The position numbers were made by a program, and so were the translations under genes. This document shows positions 41,473 to 49,065 of a DNA stretch of 51,111 nucleotides, piece after piece; the stretch's first letter is position 1, and each line of letters opens with the position of its first letter. The notes beneath the pieces are model-generated. The model was not told the DNA's origin, searched no databases, and saw only the letters and a list, made by a program, of their open reading frames with translations. This DNA comes from UMGS1052 sp045580005 (GTDB lineage Bacteria > Bacillota > Clostridia > Oscillospirales > CAG-382), in contig JAZNMZ010000093.1 of assembly GCA_045580005.1 (NCBI GenBank), positions 1-51,111 on the forward strand, given 5' to 3'.

Positions 41473-41811
41473 ATGCAGACAGAGTTGCAGTTTTCTATCA
41501 TCTATCCGTCACACACGGAAAATGACATCAACAAGTTTGACTTTTTCATCCGTATGATGCCATCCGATGGTAAAAACATAATTTCAGTACTTGCTGTTCC
41601 GAAATTTTCTGTTGATGGCAGAGTGGTTAAGCATCTGCATTTTTGTGTTCAATCAGAGTATTCTTTGAAATCACAAAACATCTTGATGGTTATATCACAA
41701 CTTACTCAATTGGAAGATATTGTTAAGGACATCAATCTTTCAACTGAGCAAGCGGAAGAAATACTGAAAAAACTTATGGTCGATATTATTGACCGTTTCG
41801 GGAAAGAATAA
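41473..41811 (+). CDS. Small element protein of unknown function
   Basis: A 112-residue protein with no recognised family. It begins with beta-strand-like sequence (QLQFSIIYPS region), has a basic middle and ends in a long amphipathic helix (LSTEQAEEILKKLMVDIIDRF). ATG 41473 is set by GGGAGG seven bases before it; this ribosome site is inside a hairpin. It stands between the HTH-like gene and the resolvase and has its own terminator. Confidence 0.6.
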   Translation: MQTELQFSIIYPSHTENDINKFDFFIRMMPSDGKNIISVLAVPKFSVDGRVVKHLHFCVQSEYSLKSQNILMVISQLTQLEDIVKDINLSTEQAEEILKKLMVDIIDRFGKE

Positions 41812-41825
41812 CTCCTTTCCACACG

Positions 41826-41853
41826 AGAGGCAGGCATTTGCTTGCCTCTTTTT
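41826..41853 (+). terminator. Terminator of the 112-residue gene
   Basis: AGAGGCAGGC / GCTTGCCTCT (one wobble, ATTT loop) followed by TTTTTC. The gap from here to 42086 holds no further gene; only a GTG-initiated extension of the resolvase frame (from 41958) was noted. Confidence 0.85.
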
Positions 41854-42086
41854 CTATTGCCGCAAGTTCATCATGCAATAGAAAGATGTAGAAGTCGTTT
41901 TGCTCCCGCTGAAAAGTGTTGCAATAGATTATACTGATATGACGGTCACAAGAGAGGGTGAAAACAGTAGTTTTTCTATTTCACACAAGTTCAATTCACA
42001 GTTTTGCAGCGTTTCACAATCAAGGAGATTTATGTGACATACCTAAATCTATAAACAAATTAAAAATGGAAAGGAATGATTTACAA

Positions 42087-42692
42087 ATGACAAACAAGCA
42101 ATTTTTCTACGGTAGAGTGAGTACCCGTGAGCAAAATGAAGAACGACAATTACAGGCGGCAAGAGAATTCGGTATAGAAGAACGAGACATTTATATTGAT
42201 AAGATGTCAGGAAAAGATTTTAACCGAGAACAATATCAGATACTTAAAGGGCAATTACGTCACTCAGACCTTTTGGTCATATCTTCTATTGATAGACTTG
42301 GAAGAAATTATAATATGATATTGTCCGAATGGCGTTCCCTTATCGACCTTGGGGTTGATATAGTGGTTCTCGATATGCCGCTGCTTGACACCCGTAATGG
42401 CACTGATGGACTTACAGGGCGGTTCATCTCTGACTTGTTTCTTCAAATTCTCTCTTATGTGGCAGAGCAAGAACGTATTAATATACGGAACAGGCAGCGA
42501 CAAGGAATAGAGATTGCCAAAGCACAGGGAAAATACAAAGGACGGAAACCGATTGCTGTTGATAATTTTGAAGAAGTATATTCAAGATGGAAAGCAGGAG
42601 AAATTACCGCAAGAAAAGCGATGGATGAGTTGGGAATTAAATCAAATACATTCTATCGCCGAGTAAAACAGCATGAAGCATCTATTGGATAA
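42087..42692 (+). CDS. Small serine resolvase/invertase
   Basis: A 201-residue site-specific recombinase of the resolvase/invertase type. The nucleophile Ser is in FYGRVSTREQNEERQ, with SSIDRLGRNYN, the GLTGRFISDLFLQILSYVAEQER core helix and a C-terminal Hin-like helix-turn-helix (RKAMDELGIKSNTFYRRVK). Such enzymes resolve dimers or co-integrates, or invert DNA. ATG 42087 is chosen over GTG 41958 since AAAGGAATG is well placed and the protein then has family length. Repeats at 42749-42810 downstream could be its site. Confidence 0.88.
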   Translation: MTNKQFFYGRVSTREQNEERQLQAAREFGIEERDIYIDKMSGKDFNREQYQILKGQLRHSDLLVISSIDRLGRNYNMILSEWRSLIDLGVDIVVLDMPLLDTRNGTDGLTGRFISDLFLQILSYVAEQERINIRNRQRQGIEIAKAQGKYKGRKPIAVDNFEEVYSRWKAGEITARKAMDELGIKSNTFYRRVKQHEASIG

Positions 42693-42716
42693 GGGGGCAG
42701 TTGCCCTCTTTTTTCC
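42692..42716 (+). terminator. Terminator of the resolvase gene
   Basis: GGGCA / TGCCC (42695-42706) with a GT loop and a CTCTTTTTTCC tail, overlapping the stop region of the resolvase. Confidence 0.7.
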
Positions 42717-42748
42717 TCTTTTTAGAATCAATTTAAGATCTTTCTATT

Positions 42749-42810
42749 TCCTAAAATTCATTGATTTTGGCATGATTTTCATTGATTTTGCCATGAAAAT
42801 GATTTTAGGA
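42749..42810. repeat. Paired 17-bp direct repeats inside a 9-bp inverted repeat
   Basis: CATTGATTTTGGCATGA (42759-42775) and CATTGATTTTGCCATGA (42780-42796) differ at one base and have a period of 21, close to two helical turns. TCCTAAAAT (42749-42757) and ATTTTAGGA (42802-42810) flank them as a perfect inverted repeat. It could be a resolution site for the adjacent resolvase or an iteron-like binding site. Confidence 0.5.
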
Positions 42811-43173
42811 CAATTTATTTTGATTTTTTACATTTTTTCTGATTTTATTTCTTTTATTTTTGGCGTATTTTCTATATGTATAAGCGGGAATAACATTTTT
42901 TTAATTCCGTTCTGAATAAAAAAGGAGTTTAAGATGAAAAAACTAAAATAACAATTAGTAATATATTTGAATGCACCCGACAGTTCCTGCCTTTTTGGGC
43001 GTTGATATAGATGCTAATGACAGTCAATAGTCCTTTCGCCTCATAGACATCTCTCTTTATATTTGCTGTTTGATCACACTCCTATTCTGTAATAAAATTC
43101 ACCTTATCTTTCACAAGACAGTCATTAGCAAATGAGACCTAAGTTAAATTCTTGGGTCTCATTTTCATTTGCA
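42811..43173. other. Gene-free AT-rich stretch
   Basis: No convincing coding region. It holds a five-codon frame with a good ribosome site (AAAGGAG, then ATG 42934, MKKLK and TAA), which could be a leader or the stub of a lost gene, and an inverted repeat AATGAGACC / GGTCTCATT (43131-43139, 43155-43163) followed by TTCATTT that looks like a plus-strand terminator. Confidence 0.5.
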
Positions 43174-43201
43174 CAAAAAAAGAACCGCGTGATGCGGTTC
43201 T
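43174..43201 (-). terminator. Terminator of the MazF-like gene
   Basis: Minus strand AGAACCGC / GCGGTTCT (43201-43181) followed by TTTTTTTG. Confidence 0.9.
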
Positions 43202-43581
43202 CAGGCGAATGCGGGGTCAATCCCCAAAGCAATCATTAGTTTGTTATTCACTTTTTCAATCATACTATCACTTACAGAACCAACTTTGCCTAGCAATTGA
43301 CTTTTCTGTATGGTTTGTATTTGCTCAAACAGAACTATGCTGTCAGAGGAAAGATTGCATTCTGATGCCCTTATTTTAAGGTGCGTGGGAATGTTTTTCT
43401 TTTTTGTGGATGATGTGATGGGTGAAATAAGAATAACTTCCGAATACTTGTTTTGTAAGTTGTTGCCACATATGATACACGGGCGAACTCCACATTGAAT
43501 GCTACCTTTTTGCTCACTATAACAACCTAAATCGGCGTAAAAAATATCGCCTTTTTTGATGTATGTAGTAGTGTCTGTCAT
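43201..43581 (-). CDS. MazF/PemK-family toxin
   Basis: A 126-residue endoribonuclease-fold protein. KKGDIFYADLG at the N-terminus, GVRPCIICGNN and SEVILISPITSS are the family core; LFEQIQTIQKSQLLGKVGSV is the conserved second half. MazF toxins cut mRNA at short sequences and are normally held by an antitoxin encoded just upstream. Here the upstream neighbour is a primase and no small antitoxin gene is seen on either side, so it is either an orphan, controlled in trans, or a MazF-like housekeeping form. AAGGGG precedes ATG 43581. It probably forms an operon with the primase. Confidence 0.87.
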   Translation of the reverse strand: MTDTTTYIKKGDIFYADLGCYSEQKGSIQCGVRPCIICGNNLQNKYSEVILISPITSSTKKKNIPTHLKIRASECNLSSDSIVLFEQIQTIQKSQLLGKVGSVSDSMIEKVNNKLMIALGIDPAFA

Positions 43582-43640
43582 GGTTTAAAACCCCTTTCAT
43601 TAGTGAAAATTTTTGTTATTTTCATCTTATAGAAAAAGAG

Positions 43641-45359
43641 TTAATCACCTTTTTTGACAAATATACGGGGATACCCTTTATCGGTAATTCCGTATTGTTC
43701 CTTAATTTTGTTGTTAGTAGATAGTCTCTCCAATCCTAATCTTTCCATAATCATTGGTATTTGATGGCAGAATATAGTTTCGTTGAATTTCCAAAGGTTA
43801 TCCTTATAAAACCTTTTTAGTGTTTTAAGTGTAAAATAACCATCTATTTCAAGCAGACGGGAGATATTCAAAATCAAAAATTCATCGGGTTCGTGAGTTC
43901 TTTTGCCTTTTATCTGAGGAAATACGGCATCTGCAACTTCACGCCCGAAAGCATTATAGACGGTATCATATGTAAAATCCGTTTTACGGATATTTTTCTC
44001 TTTTACAATCTTTGCAATATCATCACAGTGCCTTAGTTGTTGCAAGTCATAAATTGGCAAGGAATATACATTTATATGCCTTAACTTCTTGTTCTTGTCC
44101 TGAAAATGTTTTATCATCTTTCTGTATTTTGGAGTGATATTGGGGTTATTTATGTCAATCTTCTTTATAAGTTCAAGAAGAGCAAAGAAACTTATATCCT
44201 CGGTTGTAGTTTTTCTGTTGCCGCGGTTCATTCTCTTTGATAAGTAATCTGTGGATACACTGAACAAAAATCCGTTCCCATCGGCATATTCAAGAGTTTC
44301 AAGAGCAATATAATGCAACCAAAGAAGCGTGGGCAAATATCTGTATGTAACAGAATACAAATCAGCATGAGAATTGACAATATCATCTTTAATCGCCCTA
44401 ATGTTATCAATAATTAGATTTCTCAATTCCTCATTTTCTTTGTAGTTGATACCCAAATCTGTACATATTTTTTCTATCGCCTTATGTCTTGAAAGACCAC
44501 ATTTTTCTTGAACCACCTGAATTATGTTGCCGATTTTAAATCCACAACTTCCTGAACGGCAAGAGTATAACCATGTGCCACCGTCTGCTCTAAACACGCT
44601 CGCTGAGGGATGTTTATCCTTGTGAATTATGCAACAAAAATTATTAGGATTATCGCTATCAAGATTTAGGAACTCTTTCATATATTCAAACAAATCGACC
44701 TCGTGTGTTATATAGATAAAAACATCTTGGTAATTTGTAAAAACTTGCTCGTTATGTTTTTTAAGAACAACATCTTTCTTTTTAGTTACCTTAATAGCAT
44801 ATTTTTCCTCGTTGAAATGATGTGAAAAATCAATATAAGAATAGTATAGGGCATCTAATTTTACTATTCTGCAATAGAAAGGATTATCACGATCCTTTAA
44901 CCATACTGTGCAAGGCAACCTCATTTGATTTGAAGGACTTTGAACACTTACATCAGCATTAAATTCGTCAATTAAATATTTTTCAACTTTTCGCCATTGC
45001 GTTTCAGTCGGATTATCGCTTGAAAACCAATAACATTGCAAACCGTTATAAGTCTCAACTATGGCAGAGCAAGAGGGGGTAAAGGAAGAAAGTTTTTTCA
45101 TCATCCTTTTCTTGTAAGCGGTAATCGTATCCAAGTCGAGGTTATTTCCGTTTTCATCCTTTTCACAATCAAGGTCAATAAAGTACGCATTAAACCTTGT
45201 TATATCTTCATCTTTAGTCCCGCCACTATTTGGTTTAAAATGTAATTCCACGGTTCCGTTTAATGCCTTTGCTTCTTCTAACGAGATTATTTTATTGTGT
45301 TCTTTTAAACATATAGGGTCAGTATTTTTTAGTAATCTTAAAAAATCTTCTTGTGTCAA
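43641..45359 (-). CDS. AEP-type primase with CHC2-like zinc finger
   Basis: A 572-residue replication protein. The N-terminal part resembles archaeo-eukaryotic primases of plasmids (RepB/Prim-Pol type): metal-binding FIDLD with Asp62 and Asp64, TYNGLQCYWF and MRLPCTVW near 146-153. A DnaG-type CHC2-like zinc finger follows (Cys242/243, His246, Cys267, Cys272; IIHKDKHPSASVF between). The last 250 residues are helical without a helicase P-loop. The annotated start is TTG 45359; directly before it in the same frame is TAA, preceded by an eight-codon frame starting ATG 45386. Either the protein starts at TTG by coupling to this leader, or a stop has arisen in the N-terminus. Confidence 0.75.
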   Translation of the reverse strand: MTQEDFLRLLKNTDPICLKEHNKIISLEEAKALNGTVELHFKPNSGGTKDEDITRFNAYFIDLDCEKDENGNNLDLDTITAYKKRMMKKLSSFTPSCSAIVETYNGLQCYWFSSDNPTETQWRKVEKYLIDEFNADVSVQSPSNQMRLPCTVWLKDRDNPFYCRIVKLDALYYSYIDFSHHFNEEKYAIKVTKKKDVVLKKHNEQVFTNYQDVFIYITHEVDLFEYMKEFLNLDSDNPNNFCCIIHKDKHPSASVFRADGGTWLYSCRSGSCGFKIGNIIQVVQEKCGLSRHKAIEKICTDLGINYKENEELRNLIIDNIRAIKDDIVNSHADLYSVTYRYLPTLLWLHYIALETLEYADGNGFLFSVSTDYLSKRMNRGNRKTTTEDISFFALLELIKKIDINNPNITPKYRKMIKHFQDKNKKLRHINVYSLPIYDLQQLRHCDDIAKIVKEKNIRKTDFTYDTVYNAFGREVADAVFPQIKGKRTHEPDEFLILNISRLLEIDGYFTLKTLKRFYKDNLWKFNETIFCHQIPMIMERLGLERLSTNNKIKEQYGITDKGYPRIFVKKGD

Positions 45360-45386
45360 TTATTTTTTTGAAACGATACGCTTCAT
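45360..45386 (-). other. Eight-codon leader frame in front of the primase
   Basis: Minus strand ATG 45386 to TAA 45360 encodes MKRIVSKK; GGAG touches its ATG. It is in frame with the primase and separated from its TTG only by the TAA. Confidence 0.45.
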
Positions 45387-45409
45387 CTCCTTTTTTATAA
45401 TTTTTTACT

Positions 45410-45438
45410 ATTATACGTTTCATCTTCCAAATCGTCAA
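45410..45438 (-). promoter_or_regulatory. Promoter of the primase-toxin unit
   Basis: Minus strand TTGACG (45438-45433), 17 bases, TATAAT (45415-45410). Confidence 0.85.
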
Positions 45439-45454
45439 GTGCCGAGGGAGAATA

Positions 45455-45505
45455 GGAAAACCCCACATATTATAAACTATAAGTTTAGGTTTATAATACG
45501 TGGGG
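45455..45505 (-). terminator. Long-stem terminator after the secreted stalk protein
   Basis: Minus strand: CCCCACGTATTATAAAC (45505-45489) pairs with GTTTATAATATGTGGGG (45477-45461) with one wobble; TTTTCC follows. The 17-bp stem is unusually long. Confidence 0.85.
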
Positions 45506-45530
45506 TCAAGTTGTTTTATATGATATTATT

Positions 45531-46496
45531 TTATTTTGATGTAAGAATTACGGATTGAATATCTCCGTTCCAATCAACACCAACACCGAAGCAATCGGAA
45601 ACAAATCTTACAGGTACAAGCGTTCTGCCGTTTATGATTTTAGCGGGAACATCAAGGGGAACTTGTTCGCCATTAACCAATGCCGTAGTACTATCAATGG
45701 TTAATCTGATAATAGTACCATTTTCTGTACTTTTTGCTATTACCGTCTGTGTGTCGCCGTCCCATTCAACAGTAGCACCTATCTTTTCAAAAATTGCTCT
45801 AAGTGGGACTAATGTTCTTCCGTTCTCAATTACGGGAAGTTGGTCAAATGCTATTCTTTTACCATCAAAAAGAACTGATATAACCGCAGGTTTGAATTGA
45901 ACTTTATAAACCTTGTCTCCGTCTTGCAAGAGAGCAGTACCGTCATCGTTTATTGAGGACATTTGGTCAGGATAAACATAAATCACGTTACTGAAAGGAT
46001 TATAACAAGCACAGTAGGTTTCATCTCTTTCGGAAAGCAACTGAACATATCCATAGTTATAATAGGTATTTACACCAAATACGTATGGACTGTCAGGAGA
46101 TGTCATATTCAAATATGCTTTTTTGTAGAGGAAATCAAGATCGCTCGAACGTTCAAAATTCATTTGATGAATATCTTTGGCGGTATATCCGTCATAATAT
46201 TTGTGTTCAACTACAATAGGTTCTCCGATTTCATTAACATCACCCTTTGAATCGTAATAATCGACAGGGGTATATGCACTTCTTGTTCTTGTTTTTGCTA
46301 TTGTTGGCATAAAGTATCCCACATCAAACTTATCAGATTCACCTATAATTGTGAAAAGTTCATTATCTTCAATGCCCAATTTGACAACTGTGGGGGCGGG
46401 TCGTGGGGTTGTCTCCTGTGCTGACCCAATGGTTGCTAACGACATAAGCATCATAAATGCAAGTAATACACTTACTAATCCTTTTAAATTTTTCAT
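45531..46496 (-). CDS. Secreted stalk-domain (copper amine oxidase N-like) protein
   Basis: A 321-residue exported protein. A signal peptide (LVSVLLAFMMLMSLATIGSA, cleavage after AQ or SA near 26) is followed by an unrecognised domain of about 170 residues rich in Tyr and Asp, then two stalk motifs: GRTLVPLRAIFEKIGATVEW and GRTLVPVRFVSDCFGVGVDW. This domain type is common in Clostridia surface and secreted proteins and probably has a structural or binding role, not oxidase activity. AAGGAA precedes ATG 46496. It resembles the stalk part of the chromosomal foldase at 31.8-33.1 kb but is otherwise unrelated. Confidence 0.85.
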   Translation of the reverse strand: MKNLKGLVSVLLAFMMLMSLATIGSAQETTPRPAPTVVKLGIEDNELFTIIGESDKFDVGYFMPTIAKTRTRSAYTPVDYYDSKGDVNEIGEPIVVEHKYYDGYTAKDIHQMNFERSSDLDFLYKKAYLNMTSPDSPYVFGVNTYYNYGYVQLLSERDETYCACYNPFSNVIYVYPDQMSSINDDGTALLQDGDKVYKVQFKPAVISVLFDGKRIAFDQLPVIENGRTLVPLRAIFEKIGATVEWDGDTQTVIAKSTENGTIIRLTIDSTTALVNGEQVPLDVPAKIINGRTLVPVRFVSDCFGVGVDWNGDIQSVILTSK

Positions 46497-46553
46497 TTGT
46501 AATTCCTTCTTTCCTAAGTATTATATTAACTACTTAATGTAGCAAATATCATA

Positions 46554-47024
46554 TCACATACACTTTTCCGCCAGGTTAATAATCTGTATATTTTTCCGTT
46601 TTTGAGCAAATTCAAGTGTCTTGGCGGCACCGCCCCAAAAGTGTTTTATATAACAAACAAGAACCTGAGAGTTTTTCACCATATACTGATTACCTTTAAT
46701 TATTTGCAACTTCTTTGGTGTCTTTTCAGGTATATCGGCAACCAAGATATTATCATAGTCCTTGTAATATAATTCTCTGTATTCATTTATTTCGGATGTC
46801 AGATACGGGATAACCAAATTTAACTGTATATCAGGATATTTAACCTTTAATTCTCTTACCACTTTGGCAGATAGTTTATCAAAAGCGCCGTAATTACCTA
46901 CCCAAAACTCACTGATGTTTTCAGTAGTAATTAAATCTTCAATTACGGAAAAAAGATACTCATATATTTCTCCCGTATCATACAGTTCAGAGTGACCTGC
47001 AAAACAACAAATTGCCCTCAACAA
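46554..47024 (-). CDS. SLOG/DUF1273-like nucleotide-binding protein
   Basis: A 156-residue protein resembling the SLOG superfamily (YpsA/DUF1273-like): CCFAGHSE near the N-terminus, FWVGNYGAFDKLSAKVVRELK as the glycine-containing nucleotide-binding part, and LNLVIPYL. Members bind nucleotides or their derivatives and occur in mobile elements and stress responses. The start is one of two tandem TTG codons (47024 or 47021), with AGGTGG before them; no ATG fits. The gene is divergent from the XRE regulator and shares an operator-like inverted repeat with it. Confidence 0.7.
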   Translation of the reverse strand: MLRAICCFAGHSELYDTGEIYEYLFSVIEDLITTENISEFWVGNYGAFDKLSAKVVRELKVKYPDIQLNLVIPYLTSEINEYRELYYKDYDNILVADIPEKTPKKLQIIKGNQYMVKNSQVLVCYIKHFWGGAAKTLEFAQKRKNIQIINLAEKCM

Positions 47025-47100
47025 ATCACCACCTATCTATTTCTGCCATCTAAACACTATGCTCAAATGGTAACAAAATCATATCAAATACATATAATAT

Positions 47101-47137
47101 GATTGCATTATACCACATTTCAAGCAAAAATGCAATC
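47101..47137. promoter_or_regulatory. Operator-like inverted repeat over the SLOG-gene promoter
   Basis: GATTGCATT (47101-47109) and AATGCAATC (47129-47137) are a perfect 9-bp inverted repeat. Each arm covers one hexamer of the minus-strand promoter TTGCAT (47135-47130), 17 bases, TATAAT (47112-47107). This is a typical arrangement for repression by the XRE protein encoded next to it. Confidence 0.65.
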
Positions 47138-47168
47138 TATTTGTTTGCATTTGAGAAAATTTTGTTTG

Positions 47169-47197
47169 TCGATAGCATGAAATTTTTAGGATATAAT
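47169..47197 (+). promoter_or_regulatory. Possible promoter of the XRE regulator
   Basis: TATAAT (47192-47197) is a perfect -10; the -35 at 47169-47174 (TCGATA) is weak, which fits a promoter needing activation or self-control. Confidence 0.5.
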
Positions 47198-47218
47198 ATT
47201 ATGCAAGAGGTGAAACGG

Positions 47219-47446
47219 ATGAAAGGTAAGAACTTTGATACTTGGTTGGCAATCGGTTTAAATATCTTGCATTACCGTAAAGAGCAAGGTATGACACAGA
47301 TGCAACTTGCCGAAAAGTGTGACATAAGCAGAACCTATATGCAGAAAATTGAAACCGCTGCGTGTTCATGCACTTTGGATACATTGATTGATATTGCAGA
47401 AGCGTTAAATATACCGCTGAAAAAGTTATTTGAATTTAAAGACTGA
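47219..47446 (+). CDS. XRE-family transcriptional regulator
   Basis: A 75-residue single-domain Cro/C1-type helix-turn-helix protein: GMTQMQLAEKCDISRTYMQKIETAACSC-type sequence with recognition helix SRTYMQKIE, then LDTLIDIAEALNIPLKKLF. ATG 47219 has GAGGTGA before it; ATG 47201 upstream would add six residues. Small XRE proteins of this size commonly stand before restriction-modification genes as controllers (C proteins); here hsdS sequences follow 146 bases downstream, but two terminators lie between. Confidence 0.85.
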   Translation: MKGKNFDTWLAIGLNILHYRKEQGMTQMQLAEKCDISRTYMQKIETAACSCTLDTLIDIAEALNIPLKKLFEFKD

Positions 47447-47490
47447 GAGAGACCTCACCTATACGGATGAAGTCTCTCTTGTGTTTTTTA
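47445..47490 (+). terminator. Terminator of the XRE gene
   Basis: GAGAGAC / GTCTCTC (47447-47453, 47472-47478) followed by TTGTGTTTTTT. Confidence 0.75.
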
Positions 47491-47496
47491 TGTATT

Positions 47497-47523
47497 AGGA
47501 GAGCATTTCGCTCTCCTGTTTTG
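47497..47523 (+). terminator. Second terminator before the hsdS cassettes
   Basis: AGGAGAG / CTCTCCT (47497-47503, 47511-47517) then GTTTTG. With the previous one it insulates the downstream plus-strand hsdS sequence from the XRE transcript. Confidence 0.7.
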
Positions 47524-47592
47524 ATATAAGCGGGTAATGTTATCAAACAGACACCCCTTATAATCAACGTATTCATATACCGAAAGAAAGGA

Positions 47593-49065
47593 ATGATTTC
47601 TTATGACGGTTTTATTATACCGCGTGTTTTAGAATTTGTCAGCCCCTTTTGGGGAAAAATTTCCTATAATTTGCCTTATGAGAAAGTTGGTAATTCTGAA
47701 CCCATCTGCATAGCAGATGAAGTTCCTTTTGAGATTCCCGATAGTTGGGAATGGTGCAGGATAAACTCTCTCGGAAGCATCATTCGAGGATGTGGAATAA
47801 AAAGAACGGAAACCGTAGAAAGTGGTTTCCCGTGTGTAAGATACGGAGAATTATACACAACTTACAACACTTCTTTTGAAAGTACTGTCTCCTTTGTTTC
47901 AGAGGATTTATTTAATAAGTGCAAGCAATTTCATTACGGAGATGTCATTTTTACTTTAACAGGTGAAAACAAGCAAGATATAGCAAAAACTGCCGCTTAT
48001 TTAGGCGGAGAACCTGTTGCAGCGGGTGGAGATTTGGCATATTGGACAGCACACGGCATGAACCCATTATTTTTATCCTATATGATGGCATCACCTTATC
48101 TTATATCAAGAAAAGTTTCTTTGGCAACAGGCGATATTATCATACACATATCAGGAGACAAAATAGGTTCAATACTAATGCCTGTTCCTCCTTTAAACGA
48201 GCAAGAGCGAATAGTTAATAAACTATTGGAAATAGAACCATTGATAACAGAGTATGGTTATAAGCAGAACAGAAGCATTGATTTAGATGCGTCTTTTGTT
48301 TCTGCACTTAAAAAATCAATTCTCCAAGAAGCCGTCCAAGGTAAATTAGTCCCCCAAGATGAAAATGATGAACCTGCATCTGTACTTTTAGAGCGTATCC
48401 GTCAGGAGAAAGATGCGCTTGTCAAGGCAGGCAAAATCAAAAAAGATAAGCATGAAAGTGTCATTTTCAGAAGGGATAATTCTCATTATGAAAAGCGCGG
48501 GTCAGAAGAAGTCTGCATAGATGATGAATTGCCGTTTGAAATACCTACCTCTTGGCAATGGTGCAGATTAGGAAATCTCCTTTCGGTAAAAGGCGGCAAG
48601 CGTATTCCAAAGGGATATGACTTGCTTGATACTCCTACCGAGCATATATACATTCGTGTAACTGATATGAAGAACAATACTTTGATTACAGACAAACTAA
48701 AATATATCAGCAATGATGTGTATGAGCAGATTAAGCACTATACTATAAGCAAAGATGATTTGTACTTAACAATTGCGGGAACAATTGGAAATGCAGGCAT
48801 TGTTCCTGATAGTTTTGATGGGATGAATCTAACGGAAAATGCTGTTAAATTAACCAATATCTCAATCGACAAGTTTTTTCTTCTTCATTTGTTATGCTCG
48901 CCATTAGTACAAGAACAATTTATAGATAAAACTAACAAGGTTGCTCAACCTAAGTTAGCAATAGAACGTATATTAACTACGCTTGTACCTTTGCCGCCTG
49001 TCGCTGAGCAGAAAAGAATTACAAGTGCATTAACTGAACTTCTGAGTAAAATAAACACTTTGTAA
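47593..49065 (+). CDS. hsdS: Type I restriction specificity subunit HsdS, probably a silent two-TRD cassette
   Basis: A 490-residue frame with two target-recognition domains and their spacers. TRD1 runs from VPFEIPDSWEWCR to PLNEQERIVNKLLEIE; the central conserved helix contains LKKSILQEAVQGKLVPQ and DEPASVLLERIRQEK; TRD2 runs from LPFEIPTSWQWCRLG to PPVAEQKRITSALTEL. HsdS dictates which DNA sequence a type I methylase/endonuclease complex recognises. The N-terminal conserved helix usually present before TRD1 is missing; the first 26 residues do not resemble HsdS. The start lacks a well-placed ribosome site (GGA touches the ATG), and two terminators precede it without a clear promoter. It is therefore best read as stored sequence for recombination. 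Confidence 0.8.
   Translation: MISYDGFIIPRVLEFVSPFWGKISYNLPYEKVGNSEPICIADEVPFEIPDSWEWCRINSLGSIIRGCGIKRTETVESGFPCVRYGELYTTYNTSFESTVSFVSEDLFNKCKQFHYGDVIFTLTGENKQDIAKTAAYLGGEPVAAGGDLAYWTAHGMNPLFLSYMMASPYLISRKVSLATGDIIIHISGDKIGSILMPVPPLNEQERIVNKLLEIEPLITEYGYKQNRSIDLDASFVSALKKSILQEAVQGKLVPQDENDEPASVLLERIRQEKDALVKAGKIKKDKHESVIFRRDNSHYEKRGSEEVCIDDELPFEIPTSWQWCRLGNLLSVKGGKRIPKGYDLLDTPTEHIYIRVTDMKNNTLITDKLKYISNDVYEQIKHYTISKDDLYLTIAGTIGNAGIVPDSFDGMNLTENAVKLTNISIDKFFLLHLLCSPLVQEQFIDKTNKVAQPKLAIERILTTLVPLPPVAEQKRITSALTELLSKINTL

Noticed and set aside
42749..42810. CRISPR-like repeats
   Set aside because: Only two copies with a four-base gap, no spacers and no cas genes.
42673..42915. Hydrophobic 80-codon frame after the resolvase
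   Set aside because: It begins inside the resolvase, crosses its terminator, has no ribosome site and its Phe/Ile richness is explained by AT-rich DNA.
47219..49065. XRE regulator and the plus-strand hsdS frame as one operon
   Set aside because: Two terminator hairpins and 146 bases separate them, and the hsdS frame lacks a ribosome site.
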